This document shows, one piece after another, positions 16,613 to 24,448 of a stretch of DNA of 64,000 nt; position 1 is the stretch's first letter, and every line of letters starts with the position of its first letter. Under the pieces are notes generated by a model that saw only the letters and a program-made list of their open reading frames with translations, ran no database searches and was not told where the DNA came from. Source of the DNA: CAVSVP01 sp963731125 (GTDB lineage: Bacteria; Pseudomonadota; Gammaproteobacteria; Competibacterales; Competibacteraceae); the NCBI GenBank assembly GCA_963731125.1, contig CAVSVP010000011.1:1-64000 (forward strand). The letters run 5' to 3'. A program made the translations under genes and the position numbers.

Positions 16613-18783
16613 CACATTCCGCACCCATTTTTTCGGAAGATGGGTATTTTTTCGTGACAAATCAGTGCAAGATACCACTCGAAAAGTTTTAGCCCGAGGG
16701 AGGTGGGGTATTTTGCTGGATTAGGCAGGCGAGCCAAGCTGGTGCAGCGGCCGGCGTTGGGGGGATACTGGCGCGAAGTTGTTGTTATCTTGCTGGAGGT
16801 CTGGTCATGGCGTACCCCTTTGTCGGCGCAAAGCAAGCGTTGTTAGCGGTGGAAGCCCATGAAGTGCACCATTGGCCCATTGTGCGGGCGTATGCGGAGC
16901 GGCTGGGGTTGGTGGGGTTGATCAACCGGCTGGTGCCAAGCGAGATGGAGATCGATCCGGGCACGATTGTGCTGGGGATGGTGATTGATACGTTGTCGGG
17001 GCGCAGCCCGCTGTATCATCTGGAAGCGTTTTTCGCGCATCAGGACCGGGCGTTGTTGCTGGGGCGCGAGGTGGAGGCGAAGGTGTTCAACGACGACACG
17101 GTGGGACGGGTGTTAGACCGGTTGTTTGCGGTGGGGACGCAGAAGCTGTTTTCGGCGCTGTCGCTGGCGGCGGTGGAGCGCTTTGCGATCCCGCTCCAGC
17201 ACGTGCATCACGACACCACCTCCGTGACGCTGTATGGGGACTATCTGGCGGTGCCGGGGGAGGCAGCGCCGTTTGCGATCAACTACGGGCACAGCAAAGA
17301 TCACCGCCCGGACTTGAAACAGTTGATGGTCTCGCTGCTGTGTGCGGGTGGGGACATTCCGCTGTGGGGGCGAGTAGCCGATGGCAACGCCTCGGACAAG
17401 GTGCTGAATAATGAGCTGCTGAGCCAGATCTCGGCGCGGATGGCGCAGTGTGGCGTGGCGCCTGGGGCGTTTATTTACATTGCGGATGCGGCGTTGCTCA
17501 CGCCGGCCAATCTCCGGGAGATGGGGGATGAGATATTGTTCATCAGCCGGTTGCCGGCGAGCTATCACGCGCATGGGCAGGTGATTGAGCAGGTGTTGGC
17601 GACGAACGCCTGGGAGGCGGTGGGACGCTTGGCCGAGACGCCAGCGAGCCAGCACCGGCCGGGGGCGGAGTACCGAGTTGGGGAGGTGAAGGTGACGTTA
17701 TACGACCGGTGCTACCGTGCGATTGTGGTGCATTCATCCAGCCATGACCGGCGCCAACACAAGCGCCTGGAGCGCGACCTGCAACGCTCGGAGCAGCACC
17801 TGCAAGGCCAGCTCAAGACGCTGTGCCGTGGCACCTACGCGTGTGAAGCCGATGCGCAGGCGGCGGCCGAACAGGCGGGTGCGCAGCACACCGCATACCA
17901 TCGCCTGCGCGTCGAGGTCGAAGCGCGCCCGTGCTATGCGCCGGGGCGACCGAAGCAGGATGGCACGCGCCCGATCAAGCGCCTGGATTATGGTTTGCGC
18001 GGCGAAGTCAGTGCCGACGCGGCGGCGATCGCCAAGGCGCGCGAGCAAGCCGGTTGTTTTGTCTTGCTGACCAATGTCCCGGCTGAGGGCGACGCGGGTT
18101 ACAGCGCCGTGCAGGTGTTGGCCAGCTACAAAGAACAGCACGGCATTGAGAAAAACTTCGGCTTTCTCAAAGACGACGCGATCGTCAATGCGCTCTTTCT
18201 GAAAACGCCGGAGCGGCTCGAAGCGCTGGGGTTGATTCTGTTAATTTCACTGCTGATTTGGCGGCTGATGGAAGCCGAGATGCGCCGCACCCTCGAACAA
18301 CACCAGACGTCGCTGCCGGGCTGGGACAACAAGCCGACCCGGCGACCCACTGCCTACCTGGTTACGATCAAGTTTAAAGGCCTGCTGATTCTCAAACAAG
18401 ACGCACATCGGCGTTTGGCCCGACCGTTATCGGACGCCCAGCAGGCCTTCTTACACGCGTTGGGGCTTCAGGAAAACATCTTCACCGACGCGCCCGGCTC
18501 ACCAGGGAGAGCACAAGGGGTTCGTATGTGCTGAGCTCATCCTCGCCGGCAACCCTCTGGGTGGACTCGTCATCGAGCTCTCCGCCGTCCGGCCGTGATC
18601 GCCACCGGAGTCATGGACACGACCCTGGCAGTTCGGGACCGCCATGGCAAGTCCGCGAGCCACCGCCACCCGGCTTCGAGCGGTCAGGCCAGGTCTGCTC
18701 AGGCCGTTTTAGTACGCGAACGCCCCGCAAAACCGGCGTGAGAAAAAACTCTCTGATCCGATGTCAGAGGGGTGCGGAATGTG
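16613..18783 (+). mobile_element. IS1634-family insertion sequence
   Basis: Terminal repeats CACATTCCGCACCC at 16613-16626 and the complement at 18770-18783 enclose one long transposase gene. The true ends may extend a few bases further, since no target duplication was found. The 235 bp after the transposase stop are GC-rich and non-coding. Confidence 0.82.
16807..18534 (+). CDS. IS1634-family transposase
   Basis: The 575-residue transposase is intact, with CTGGAGG shortly before the ATG. Hallmarks of the family are HHDTTSVTLYGDY (first Asp), NYGHSKDHRPDLKQ, FIYIADAALLT (second Asp) and YKEQHGIEKNFGFLKD (Glu). A truncated distant relative lies at 55485-57018 and shares the GHSKDHRPDL motif. 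The copy appears functional. Confidence 0.95.
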   Translation: MAYPFVGAKQALLAVEAHEVHHWPIVRAYAERLGLVGLINRLVPSEMEIDPGTIVLGMVIDTLSGRSPLYHLEAFFAHQDRALLLGREVEAKVFNDDTVGRVLDRLFAVGTQKLFSALSLAAVERFAIPLQHVHHDTTSVTLYGDYLAVPGEAAPFAINYGHSKDHRPDLKQLMVSLLCAGGDIPLWGRVADGNASDKVLNNELLSQISARMAQCGVAPGAFIYIADAALLTPANLREMGDEILFISRLPASYHAHGQVIEQVLATNAWEAVGRLAETPASQHRPGAEYRVGEVKVTLYDRCYRAIVVHSSSHDRRQHKRLERDLQRSEQHLQGQLKTLCRGTYACEADAQAAAEQAGAQHTAYHRLRVEVEARPCYAPGRPKQDGTRPIKRLDYGLRGEVSADAAAIAKAREQAGCFVLLTNVPAEGDAGYSAVQVLASYKEQHGIEKNFGFLKDDAIVNALFLKTPERLEALGLILLISLLIWRLMEAEMRRTLEQHQTSLPGWDNKPTRRPTAYLVTIKFKGLLILKQDAHRRLARPLSDAQQAFLHALGLQENIFTDAPGSPGRAQGVRMC

Positions 18784-18885
18784 CGATACAAGATTGGGGT
18801 GACGAAGGAACCCCAACAACAACGGTGTCACAGTTGGCTACGAAGGTTTCGTCGGTGGTGGCGATGGATGAATCTGGGCTGAAAA

Positions 18886-18913
18886 GTAGGGGCGATTCAT
18901 GAATCGCCCCTAC
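18886..18913. repeat. 28-nt perfect palindrome
   Basis: The sequence is GTAGGGGCGATTCA followed by its exact complement TGAATCGCCCCTAC. It is the type of short extragenic palindrome often dispersed in gammaproteobacterial and cyanobacterial genomes. There is no U-run after it, so I do not call it a terminator. Confidence 0.75.
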
Positions 18914-19021
18914 AACGTTGACGGCACGAGTCACGCCAAGGTAGCTACCATCGGATAAGTGGATATGACCAAGAATGTTGACCGAATGTGTACCGAGTAA
19001 ACAAGTGCAAGCGTAAAGCAT

Positions 19022-19225
19022 ATGAACAATGAAGATACCTTGAGGCCGGAGTATACGGCCGATCTGATCAAATCCGGAGAGCGTGGGAAGTATACCAAAC
19101 GTTATCGGGAAGGCACTAACATGGTACTAATAGAACCTGATTTGCACAGGCTTTTTCCAAATTCAGAAGCAGTCAATCGTGCCCTTCGCAAATATGCCGA
19201 AGAGCACCATATGGTTTTGACCTAG
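19022..19225 (+). CDS. Small conserved protein, antitoxin-like
   Basis: The 67-residue protein has the pattern LRPEY, then RGKYTKRYREGTNMVLIEPD, then FPNSEAVNRALRKYAEE. I recognise this as a widespread small family often found beside toxin genes or mobile elements; no toxin partner is seen here. The stop codon TAG is part of the CTAG duplicated by the MITE immediately downstream, so the insertion just spared the gene. Confidence 0.65.
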   Translation: MNNEDTLRPEYTADLIKSGERGKYTKRYREGTNMVLIEPDLHRLFPNSEAVNRALRKYAEEHHMVLT

Positions 19226-19373
19226 GGCGTCTAAATCGGCCAATTTGCCTTGATCACTTTTTGGACCTCACTGATTGGTCCCAAACCCAGGGCGAATCGG
19301 TATCATGAGCGATATTCTCTGGGTCCAAAAACCGGGCAACGAATTTGGCCCAAAAATGGCGTTTTTAGACACC
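19226..19373. repeat. 148-bp MITE, copy 1
   Basis: The ends are GGCGTCTAAA and TTTAGACACC, flanked on both sides by CTAG (19222-19225 and 19374-19377). It is nearly identical over its whole length to 19792-19939. The 4-bp CTAG duplication suggests mobilisation by an IS5-type transposase. Confidence 0.9.
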
Positions 19374-19468
19374 CTAGTTTTGACCTGACAAGTGCATCCA
19401 GCTGACCCGTGCTCCGCTGCGCTTTGCACGGTCGGCTGATGCTTGTCATTAGAGCACTTGCGCTGGTG

Positions 19469-19486
19469 GTATAACTTTAGTTATAC
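19469..19486. promoter_or_regulatory. Palindromic operator before the mazE-like gene
   Basis: GTATAACT-TT-AGTTATAC is a perfect 18-nt palindrome with a TATAAC box inside, ending 8 bp before the antitoxin ATG. Type II antitoxins commonly bind such sites to repress their own operon. Confidence 0.65.
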
Positions 19487-19494
19487 TGCCAATC

Positions 19495-19734
19495 ATGAAA
19501 ACAGCCATTTCCATTCCTGATACGCAATTTGAAGCGGCTGAGAAGCTGGCAACTCGGTTAGGTCTATCTCGTAGTGAGCTTTACCAAAAAGCCCTGGCTG
19601 AATTTATCGCTAAGCATTCAGACGAGAAGATCACTGAAAAACTTGATGAAATTTATGCTGAAAAACACATAGAAGGCATAGACGAAGAGCTAATTCAGCT
19701 TCAGGCTAAGTCTATCCCGGAAGAAGACTGGTAA
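19495..19734 (+). CDS. MazE-type antitoxin, ribbon-helix-helix
   Basis: The 79-residue protein starts with a ribbon-helix-helix segment (MKTAISIPDTQFEAAEKLATRLGLSRSEL spans it; the strand is KTAISIP). It ends with an acidic tail suited to binding the toxin. Its stop codon overlaps the toxin ATG by one base (TAATG), typical of toxin-antitoxin operons. The toxin gene is disrupted, so this is now a solitary antitoxin. Confidence 0.85.
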   Translation: MKTAISIPDTQFEAAEKLATRLGLSRSELYQKALAEFIAKHSDEKITEKLDEIYAEKHIEGIDEELIQLQAKSIPEEDW

Positions 19735-19791
19735 TGAAACGAGGAGAAATCTGGTGGGCTTCGCTGGAAAAACCAGTTGGTTCTGAGCTAG

Positions 19792-19939
19792 GGTGTCTAA
19801 ATCGGCCAATTTGCCTTGACCACTTTTTGGACCTCACTGATTGGTCCTAAACCCAGGGCGAATCGGTATCATGAGCGATATTCTCTGGGTCCAAAAACCG
19901 GGCAACGAATTTAGCCCAAAAATAGCGTTTTTAGACACC
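19792..19939. repeat. 148-bp MITE, copy 2 (inside mazF)
   Basis: The ends are GGTGTCTAAA and TTTAGACACC, with CTAG duplicated at 19788-19791 and 19940-19943. It differs from copy 1 by only a few bases. It is inserted in the toxin gene after codon 18. Confidence 0.92.
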
Positions 19940-20137
19940 CTAGTTCTGAGCCAGGCTATCGCCGTCCGGTGTTAATTATTCAAGCCGATGCATTCAATCG
20001 CAGTCGAATCAATACGGTGATTGCAGTAGTGATCACCTCTAATTTAAAGCTCGCACAGGCCCCTGGAAACGTACGGTTGTCAAAGCGAGTAAGTGGCTTG
20101 AAAAAAGAATCCGTTGTCAACGTATCGCAACTTATTA

Positions 20138-20273
20138 CCCTCGGTTCGCTCATTTTTTTGAAACTGTTAAATTTCAAAATTAATATTCAACAAATGCTTT
20201 CGAGACTCGAAACATTTATTGAAAATATAATTGTTGAAATTCAAAAGTTTCAAAAAAATGGGCGAACCGAGGG
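20138..20273. repeat. 136-bp MITE of the CCCTCGG family (inside mazF)
   Basis: The ends are CCCTCGGTTCGCTCATTTTT and a near-perfect complement. A 6-bp duplication TTATTA flanks it (20132-20137 and 20274-20279). The interior is AT-rich. A second member lies at 50860-50992. Confidence 0.92.
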
Positions 20274-20377
20274 TTATTACGCTCGACAAATCATTTTTAT
20301 CCGAGCAGGCCGGTCGTATTACGTCATCCAAACAAAGAGAAATTGATGAAGGTTTAAGGCTGGTATTGGCGCTCTAA

Positions 20378-20526
20378 TAAGCGCATGGACTCGGACCCTC
20401 CTAATCGCTGCGCGAGGATATACCCAAACCTCAGAAACAGGGGCCGGTAAAGCCGTCGCCGTACTATCGACAGAAATATGACATACGAGACCGAGCAATG
20501 GCCGAGGCTTATCGAAGCAAACATTA
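20378..20526. other. Intergenic region, nothing recognised
   Basis: About 150 bp between the mazF remnant and the next small repeat. No gene or site was recognised. Confidence 0.4.
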
Positions 20527-20613
20527 GACATTATCGGTTTTAAGGTTTCGGCGAATTATTATCCTTGATGTACAGGTAGTTAAGTTGGTCAATAGCTTAT
20601 TTCCGATAATGTC
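20527..20613. repeat. 87-bp MITE related to the IS at 4095-5151
   Basis: The ends GACATTATCGG and complement resemble GACATTATTGG of that IS, and TA flanks both sides (20525-20526 and 20614-20615). It is non-coding and could be a deletion derivative of a sister IS. Confidence 0.75.
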
Positions 20614-20628
20614 TATTATACAATCAAA

Positions 20629-20697
20629 CAAGTGGGCAGCCATTTTGGGGTCAGCTATGTAGCGGTGAATCGGGCGGCAAGAAAGTATGGTGTGTAA
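20629..20697 (+). pseudogene. C-terminal remnant of a RAYT-like gene
   Basis: A 22-codon stretch reads QVGSHFGVSYVAVNRAARKY and stops. It looks like the C-terminal helix-turn-helix seen on some RAYT proteins. The rest of the gene is missing, with the 87-bp MITE just upstream. Assignment is by resemblance only. Confidence 0.45.
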
Positions 20698-20763
20698 ATT
20701 GTAAGGTCTGATACAAAAAACTGTATGACACTAACACTGCACTACCACAGAGGCGGCAGGGGG

Positions 20764-21378
20764 ATGTTGATGGGGGAAAACGCAGAACTGCTCGCTGAGC
20801 ATTACCAAAAGACGTACGAATTAACACTTACGATGTGGGAGCAGCGGAATACGACGTTTCTTTTGTTGCTTATCGTCGTGGGAGCGGCAACCCTGTTGAC
20901 ATTCAATGTTTCTCAAGCGGAACCTCTCCTGGTGGATCTACTTGCTAAGGTGGTTGGCGTCAGCGACAGCAATAGACTTAAGGATCTTCGAGGGAGTTTT
21001 CCCTACGGCCTCATCCAAAGCATTTTGCTTATGGTGATCCTCTATTTGATGATCATCCTCTATCACAGAACTGCATTTATCCGTCGCTGTTACTCCTATC
21101 TGAGTGCAGTCGAACCCGAGATAAAGGCCTGTCTAGACCTGCCTGAGGAAGCCGTTGCGTTTACACGGGAGAGTAAGTTCTACCAGTCCCACAAATCACC
21201 CTTCGCACAATTCGTTGCCGTGACATACATAGGTATGTTGGGCTTTTTGCTCTTATGCTTTCTTGGTGGCCGCATCTTTACAGATTTTTATACCGGGAAA
21301 TTGCTTATCGGTATTGTCGACCTACTGCTTGCGGCACCTACCCTGCTTTTCTTTATCGCGTACGTAAGATCTTCATGA
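20764..21378 (+). CDS. Multi-pass membrane protein of unknown function
   Basis: The protein has about 204 residues from the ATG at 20764, chosen because AGGGGG precedes it; an in-frame ATG at 20725 is possible. An N-terminal cytosolic helix (ENAELLAEHYQKTYELTLTM) leads into four hydrophobic segments: TTFLLLLIVVGAATLLTF, ILLMVILYLMIILY, YIGMLGFLLLCFLGG and LLIGIVDLLLAAPTLLFFIA. The layout recalls small membrane effectors next to defence genes, but I recognise no family. Neighbours are a dead TA module and an IS. Confidence 0.7.
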   Translation: MLMGENAELLAEHYQKTYELTLTMWEQRNTTFLLLLIVVGAATLLTFNVSQAEPLLVDLLAKVVGVSDSNRLKDLRGSFPYGLIQSILLMVILYLMIILYHRTAFIRRCYSYLSAVEPEIKACLDLPEEAVAFTRESKFYQSHKSPFAQFVAVTYIGMLGFLLLCFLGGRIFTDFYTGKLLIGIVDLLLAAPTLLFFIAYVRSS

Positions 21379-21410
21379 ACTTGGGGTGTAACCCGCCTTC
21401 CGCTATATTG

Positions 21411-23009
21411 TTAGGCGATCAGTCGATCGGGTAAGAACGTCTCATCATTGGCCGCCTTCATGGGATAGAGTCGTTGGTTTTCGTGTGCGATATGAAATTT
21501 CATAAACGCCTCCCAGTCCTGATTGATGCCGATACAGCGCAACTCGAGCATCGCCTTGGCGCCGGGCATCACCCAGCGCATGCCGGAGCGCTCCATCCGA
21601 TCACAGACGACATGCCGACACGCCCCCTCAATCACCCCCGAAGCGATGGGATAGCCCGCTTGCAGGTAGTGGTCATACTGCATCCGTGCGACATTGTGAC
21701 TCAAATAGCCGATAACCTCGGCGAGCGACTCGCGTTGTGCCGCACTCAGTCGGTGGGATTGGGCACGCAGACGGCCGATGACGGTCTGTACCTGACCGTT
21801 GAGCAGGCGTTCGGCCTGTTGTTTGACGAACACCAGACGCTGCTGCTTGACGCTCTCTGTGCCCGGACCTTGGGCACCGCTGGGATGGAATAACTCGGCC
21901 GCATCCCAGAGATAGCCCAACGCGTGCATCAGATCCAGCACCTCCACATAGCTCACCCCGGCTAACCCCTGTTCCGCGGCACGCCACAGGGAGGGTTGGC
22001 CATCCATCAGTACCACAACGCGCTGCTGGCTGCTGGGATTGCGCTGGCGCTGCTCCTCAGCGAGCCAAGCAAAGATCGCCGCATAGGACGGTGCCATCGT
22101 CTCCTGCGCGTCGCGCGCCAGGCTGGCCCGAACGTATTTATGCAACGGCTTGGGCCGCCGGGGCGGTTGGGTGCCCGACGCGGAGGGGACCGTAAACAGC
22201 GCCGCAAGCACCTGCTCGGGGGTGCGAACATAAGGCGCCATGGGATAGGCAGCACCAAGCAACGCCATTTTCTTGCCGCCCGGTTTGCCCTCATCCCCCG
22301 TAGTCGCCACGTCACGCTCAGCAACCATGTCGACTGCGGTGACCGCACGCCGCCTCACCACCCCTTTACTGTCCGCGCTACACACCACCAACTCGTCGTC
22401 TTGTGCCGCCGGTGCTGGCTCCCGACCCGCCCAAAATGCTTCTACCGAACCCGACAACTGCTGATTGATCCGCTCCAAACTATGCACCGACTGCCGAACC
22501 CCCAACATCCGCTCCAGCGTCTCGCTCACCTGCGCATACGGCTGCTCAATCACCAGCGCCTGATCCCACTCTTGTAGCAAATAGGAAAACTTGCTCGCCG
22601 GTAACTGCCGCTGGCTATCCAGCGGCACGTAGTCGATCTTCTGACCTTCCCGCGTTCCGTACACCACCCGCTCCAGCTGATGCTCCCCAAACACCGAGCG
22701 ATACTCACGAACGCGGCTTCGCCCCAGGCGCTTGACCTGCCGACCACCGGGTAAGCTTACTTGCGCCCCGTGATCACCTGGCCCACATAAGCTAAAAAAC
22801 AGCTCCACTAGCTGATGCCCCATCCGCAGCAGCTGAGCAAATAAGCCCCGCTCCAGTTCATGCACCGCTTCGCCTTGCACATACGCCTGCTCCACGCGCT
22901 CCACTAGCTTGGCTGTCTCCGCCAGTATCGCTTGGCGATTGTCTTTCCCTCGGGTTTCGTTCATGCTGTTCATCGCTAGCTCCCATCGGTCTTGACTACG
23001 TTGCTTCAC
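21411..23009 (-). CDS. ISKra4-family transposase
   Basis: The 532-residue transposase is intact. Family marks are VVVLMDGQPSLWRAAEQGL, the helical DLMHALGYLWDAAELFH and the C-terminal IASGVIEGACRHVVCDRMER followed by SGMRWV. The IS ends could not be fixed; GC-rich flanks extend roughly from 21380 to 23060. It is the last element before the housekeeping block. Confidence 0.92.
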   Translation of the reverse strand: MKQRSQDRWELAMNSMNETRGKDNRQAILAETAKLVERVEQAYVQGEAVHELERGLFAQLLRMGHQLVELFFSLCGPGDHGAQVSLPGGRQVKRLGRSRVREYRSVFGEHQLERVVYGTREGQKIDYVPLDSQRQLPASKFSYLLQEWDQALVIEQPYAQVSETLERMLGVRQSVHSLERINQQLSGSVEAFWAGREPAPAAQDDELVVCSADSKGVVRRRAVTAVDMVAERDVATTGDEGKPGGKKMALLGAAYPMAPYVRTPEQVLAALFTVPSASGTQPPRRPKPLHKYVRASLARDAQETMAPSYAAIFAWLAEEQRQRNPSSQQRVVVLMDGQPSLWRAAEQGLAGVSYVEVLDLMHALGYLWDAAELFHPSGAQGPGTESVKQQRLVFVKQQAERLLNGQVQTVIGRLRAQSHRLSAAQRESLAEVIGYLSHNVARMQYDHYLQAGYPIASGVIEGACRHVVCDRMERSGMRWVMPGAKAMLELRCIGINQDWEAFMKFHIAHENQRLYPMKAANDETFLPDRLIA

Positions 23010-23274
23010 ACAGCGTAGTTTACCTTAGATCCCGGCGGGGGCTAGCACGCACTCCTGAGGAGTCAAAACCATAAATAAATTGTGATTAACTAGCGCGCGC
23101 AGCGGGTTGCACCCATGAACTTGAGCAAGTGGCAGGTGGTGACGACGCCTAACGAACATTTTCACCGGAGGCAACTGACGCCCCCCGGTGAAGTGTGGCG
23201 TTATTGCGACACAAGATCGCGATGTTGTACCGCTGGAGGTTGCCAGGGACAGGCAAGCGCAGATGGCAGAACGA
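23010..23274. other. Intergenic region with a hairpin, no gene
   Basis: The stretch contains the undefined right end of the ISKra4 element. It also contains a perfect 8-bp stem TTCACCGG/CCGGTGAA (23161-23192) inside a sequence that starts GCCTAAC and ends GTTATTG. This resembles a degenerate attC site, but the right box does not fit the consensus. Confidence 0.35.
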
Positions 23275-24291
23275 TTATTTTTCGTGGGAAAAGTCAAAAG
23301 CGTCGTAATAAAGACACTCCTCGGATAGTCCCTGAGCTGTGAATACTGGCTTGGCAGCCGCAACCATAGGAGGCGGTCCGCTCATGTAGAGTTCATGAGC
23401 GCTTAGATTGGGATAATCGGCCGCCACCGCTTCATGCACCCAACCTGTCCGACCTTGCCAGCTATCCTCGAGCCTAGGTTCAGAGAGCACCGGCGTATAG
23501 CAAAAATGTTCGTGCTGTTCTGCCCAAGCTTCGGCCAGTTCGTTGAGATAGAGGTCCCGCCGCGAACGAGCTCCCCAGTACAGATGAATAGGCCGGGTAA
23601 TGCCTACATGGAAGGCGTGTTCCAGGATGCTCTTGAGGGGAGCAAAACCGGTGCCGCCACCCATCATGATGATGGGACGCAGAGAGTCTTCGCGCAGGAA
23701 AAAAGAACCTAAGGGACCCTGAAAACGCAGAATAGACTTCTCACGCATTTTCTCGAACACAAAATGGGTAAAATCGCCATCGGGAACCTTACGTACGTGG
23801 ATTTCCAGATACTCATCAGCATGAGGTGCATTCGCCAGAGAAAAATCACGGCGACGGCCGTCACGGAGTAAAATGGCTATGTATTGTCCGGCTAAAAACT
23901 GCAGACGTTCGGAGGCTGGCAACTTGAGGTAGAGACGCATGACATCCGGGGCGAGTTGGTGCATGCCGACGACGCGGCAAGGCAGCGTTTTGATGGCAAT
24001 GTCGCGAAGCGCATCTATTTCCCGCGCTTCAATAATGAGGTCGCCACACGGACGGGCCTGACAGAACAGGGCTTTCCCCTCCGCCTGTTGACGGGCGCTA
24101 ATGCCAGAAGGCATGGGTTCCGGATAAACCACCTGGCCAGCTAGTAACTTGCCCATACAGGTGCCGCAGGTACCGTTACGGCATCCATAGGGTAAGTTAT
24201 ATCCTTCTCGTAAGGCCGCATCTAGTACGGCTTCGCCCGATTCCATCCAGAGTTCGTGATTACTGGGTTTAATGGTGACCTTATAAGACAT
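23275..24291 (-). CDS. 2Fe-2S/FAD NAD(P)H oxidoreductase beside ubiD
   Basis: The protein has 338 residues. An N-terminal plant-type 2Fe-2S ferredoxin domain has Cys37, Cys42, Cys45 and Cys77 (YGCRNGTCGTCMGK, FCQARP). An FNR-type module follows, with RDFSLANAP binding FAD and MMGGGTGFAPLKSIL binding NAD(P)H. Such proteins are often annotated as CDP-6-deoxyglucoseen reductase, but next to ubiD they more likely supply electrons in a quinone or aromatic pathway. It lies 157 bp after ubiD on the same strand. The electron acceptor is unknown. Confidence 0.88.
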   Translation of the reverse strand: MSYKVTIKPSNHELWMESGEAVLDAALREGYNLPYGCRNGTCGTCMGKLLAGQVVYPEPMPSGISARQQAEGKALFCQARPCGDLIIEAREIDALRDIAIKTLPCRVVGMHQLAPDVMRLYLKLPASERLQFLAGQYIAILLRDGRRRDFSLANAPHADEYLEIHVRKVPDGDFTHFVFEKMREKSILRFQGPLGSFFLREDSLRPIIMMGGGTGFAPLKSILEHAFHVGITRPIHLYWGARSRRDLYLNELAEAWAEQHEHFCYTPVLSEPRLEDSWQGRTGWVHEAVAADYPNLSAHELYMSGPPPMVAAAKPVFTAQGLSEECLYYDAFDFSHEK

Positions 24292-24448
24292 CCGTTAACA
24301 TCCCGTTAATGATAAAAAAGTGCAATGGTTTCTGAGTTTCTCTTTTAGAGAAACCCTCTTGTCATTCGGTTCACTTTGTGACGTGCATGGTTTATCCGAG
24401 GCTGACCCTGAGTGAGGCTCGGTCAGTGTAACCGGGAAAAAGTCAACG

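Larger units (their letters stand above)
19734..20377 (+). pseudogene. MazF/PemK-type toxin gene split by two MITEs
   Basis: MazF toxins cut mRNA at short sequences. Three pieces of one gene can be joined. The first, to 19791, gives MKRGEIWWASLEKPVGSE. The second, 19940-20137, gives PGYRRPVLIIQADAFNRS to NVSQLI. The third, 20274-20377, gives TLDKSFLSEQAGRI to GLRLVLAL. The breaks are exactly the 148-bp CTAG MITE and the 136-bp TTATTA MITE. Removing each with one duplication restores a normal MazF of about 110 residues, so the gene was inactivated by insertion, not by drift. Confidence 0.88.

Noticed and set aside
23147..23206. Possible third attC site (GCCTAAC ... TTCACCGG/CCGGTGAA ... GTTATTG)
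   Set aside because: The right box does not fit GTTRRRY and does not pair with the left box, and no cassette-like gene precedes it.
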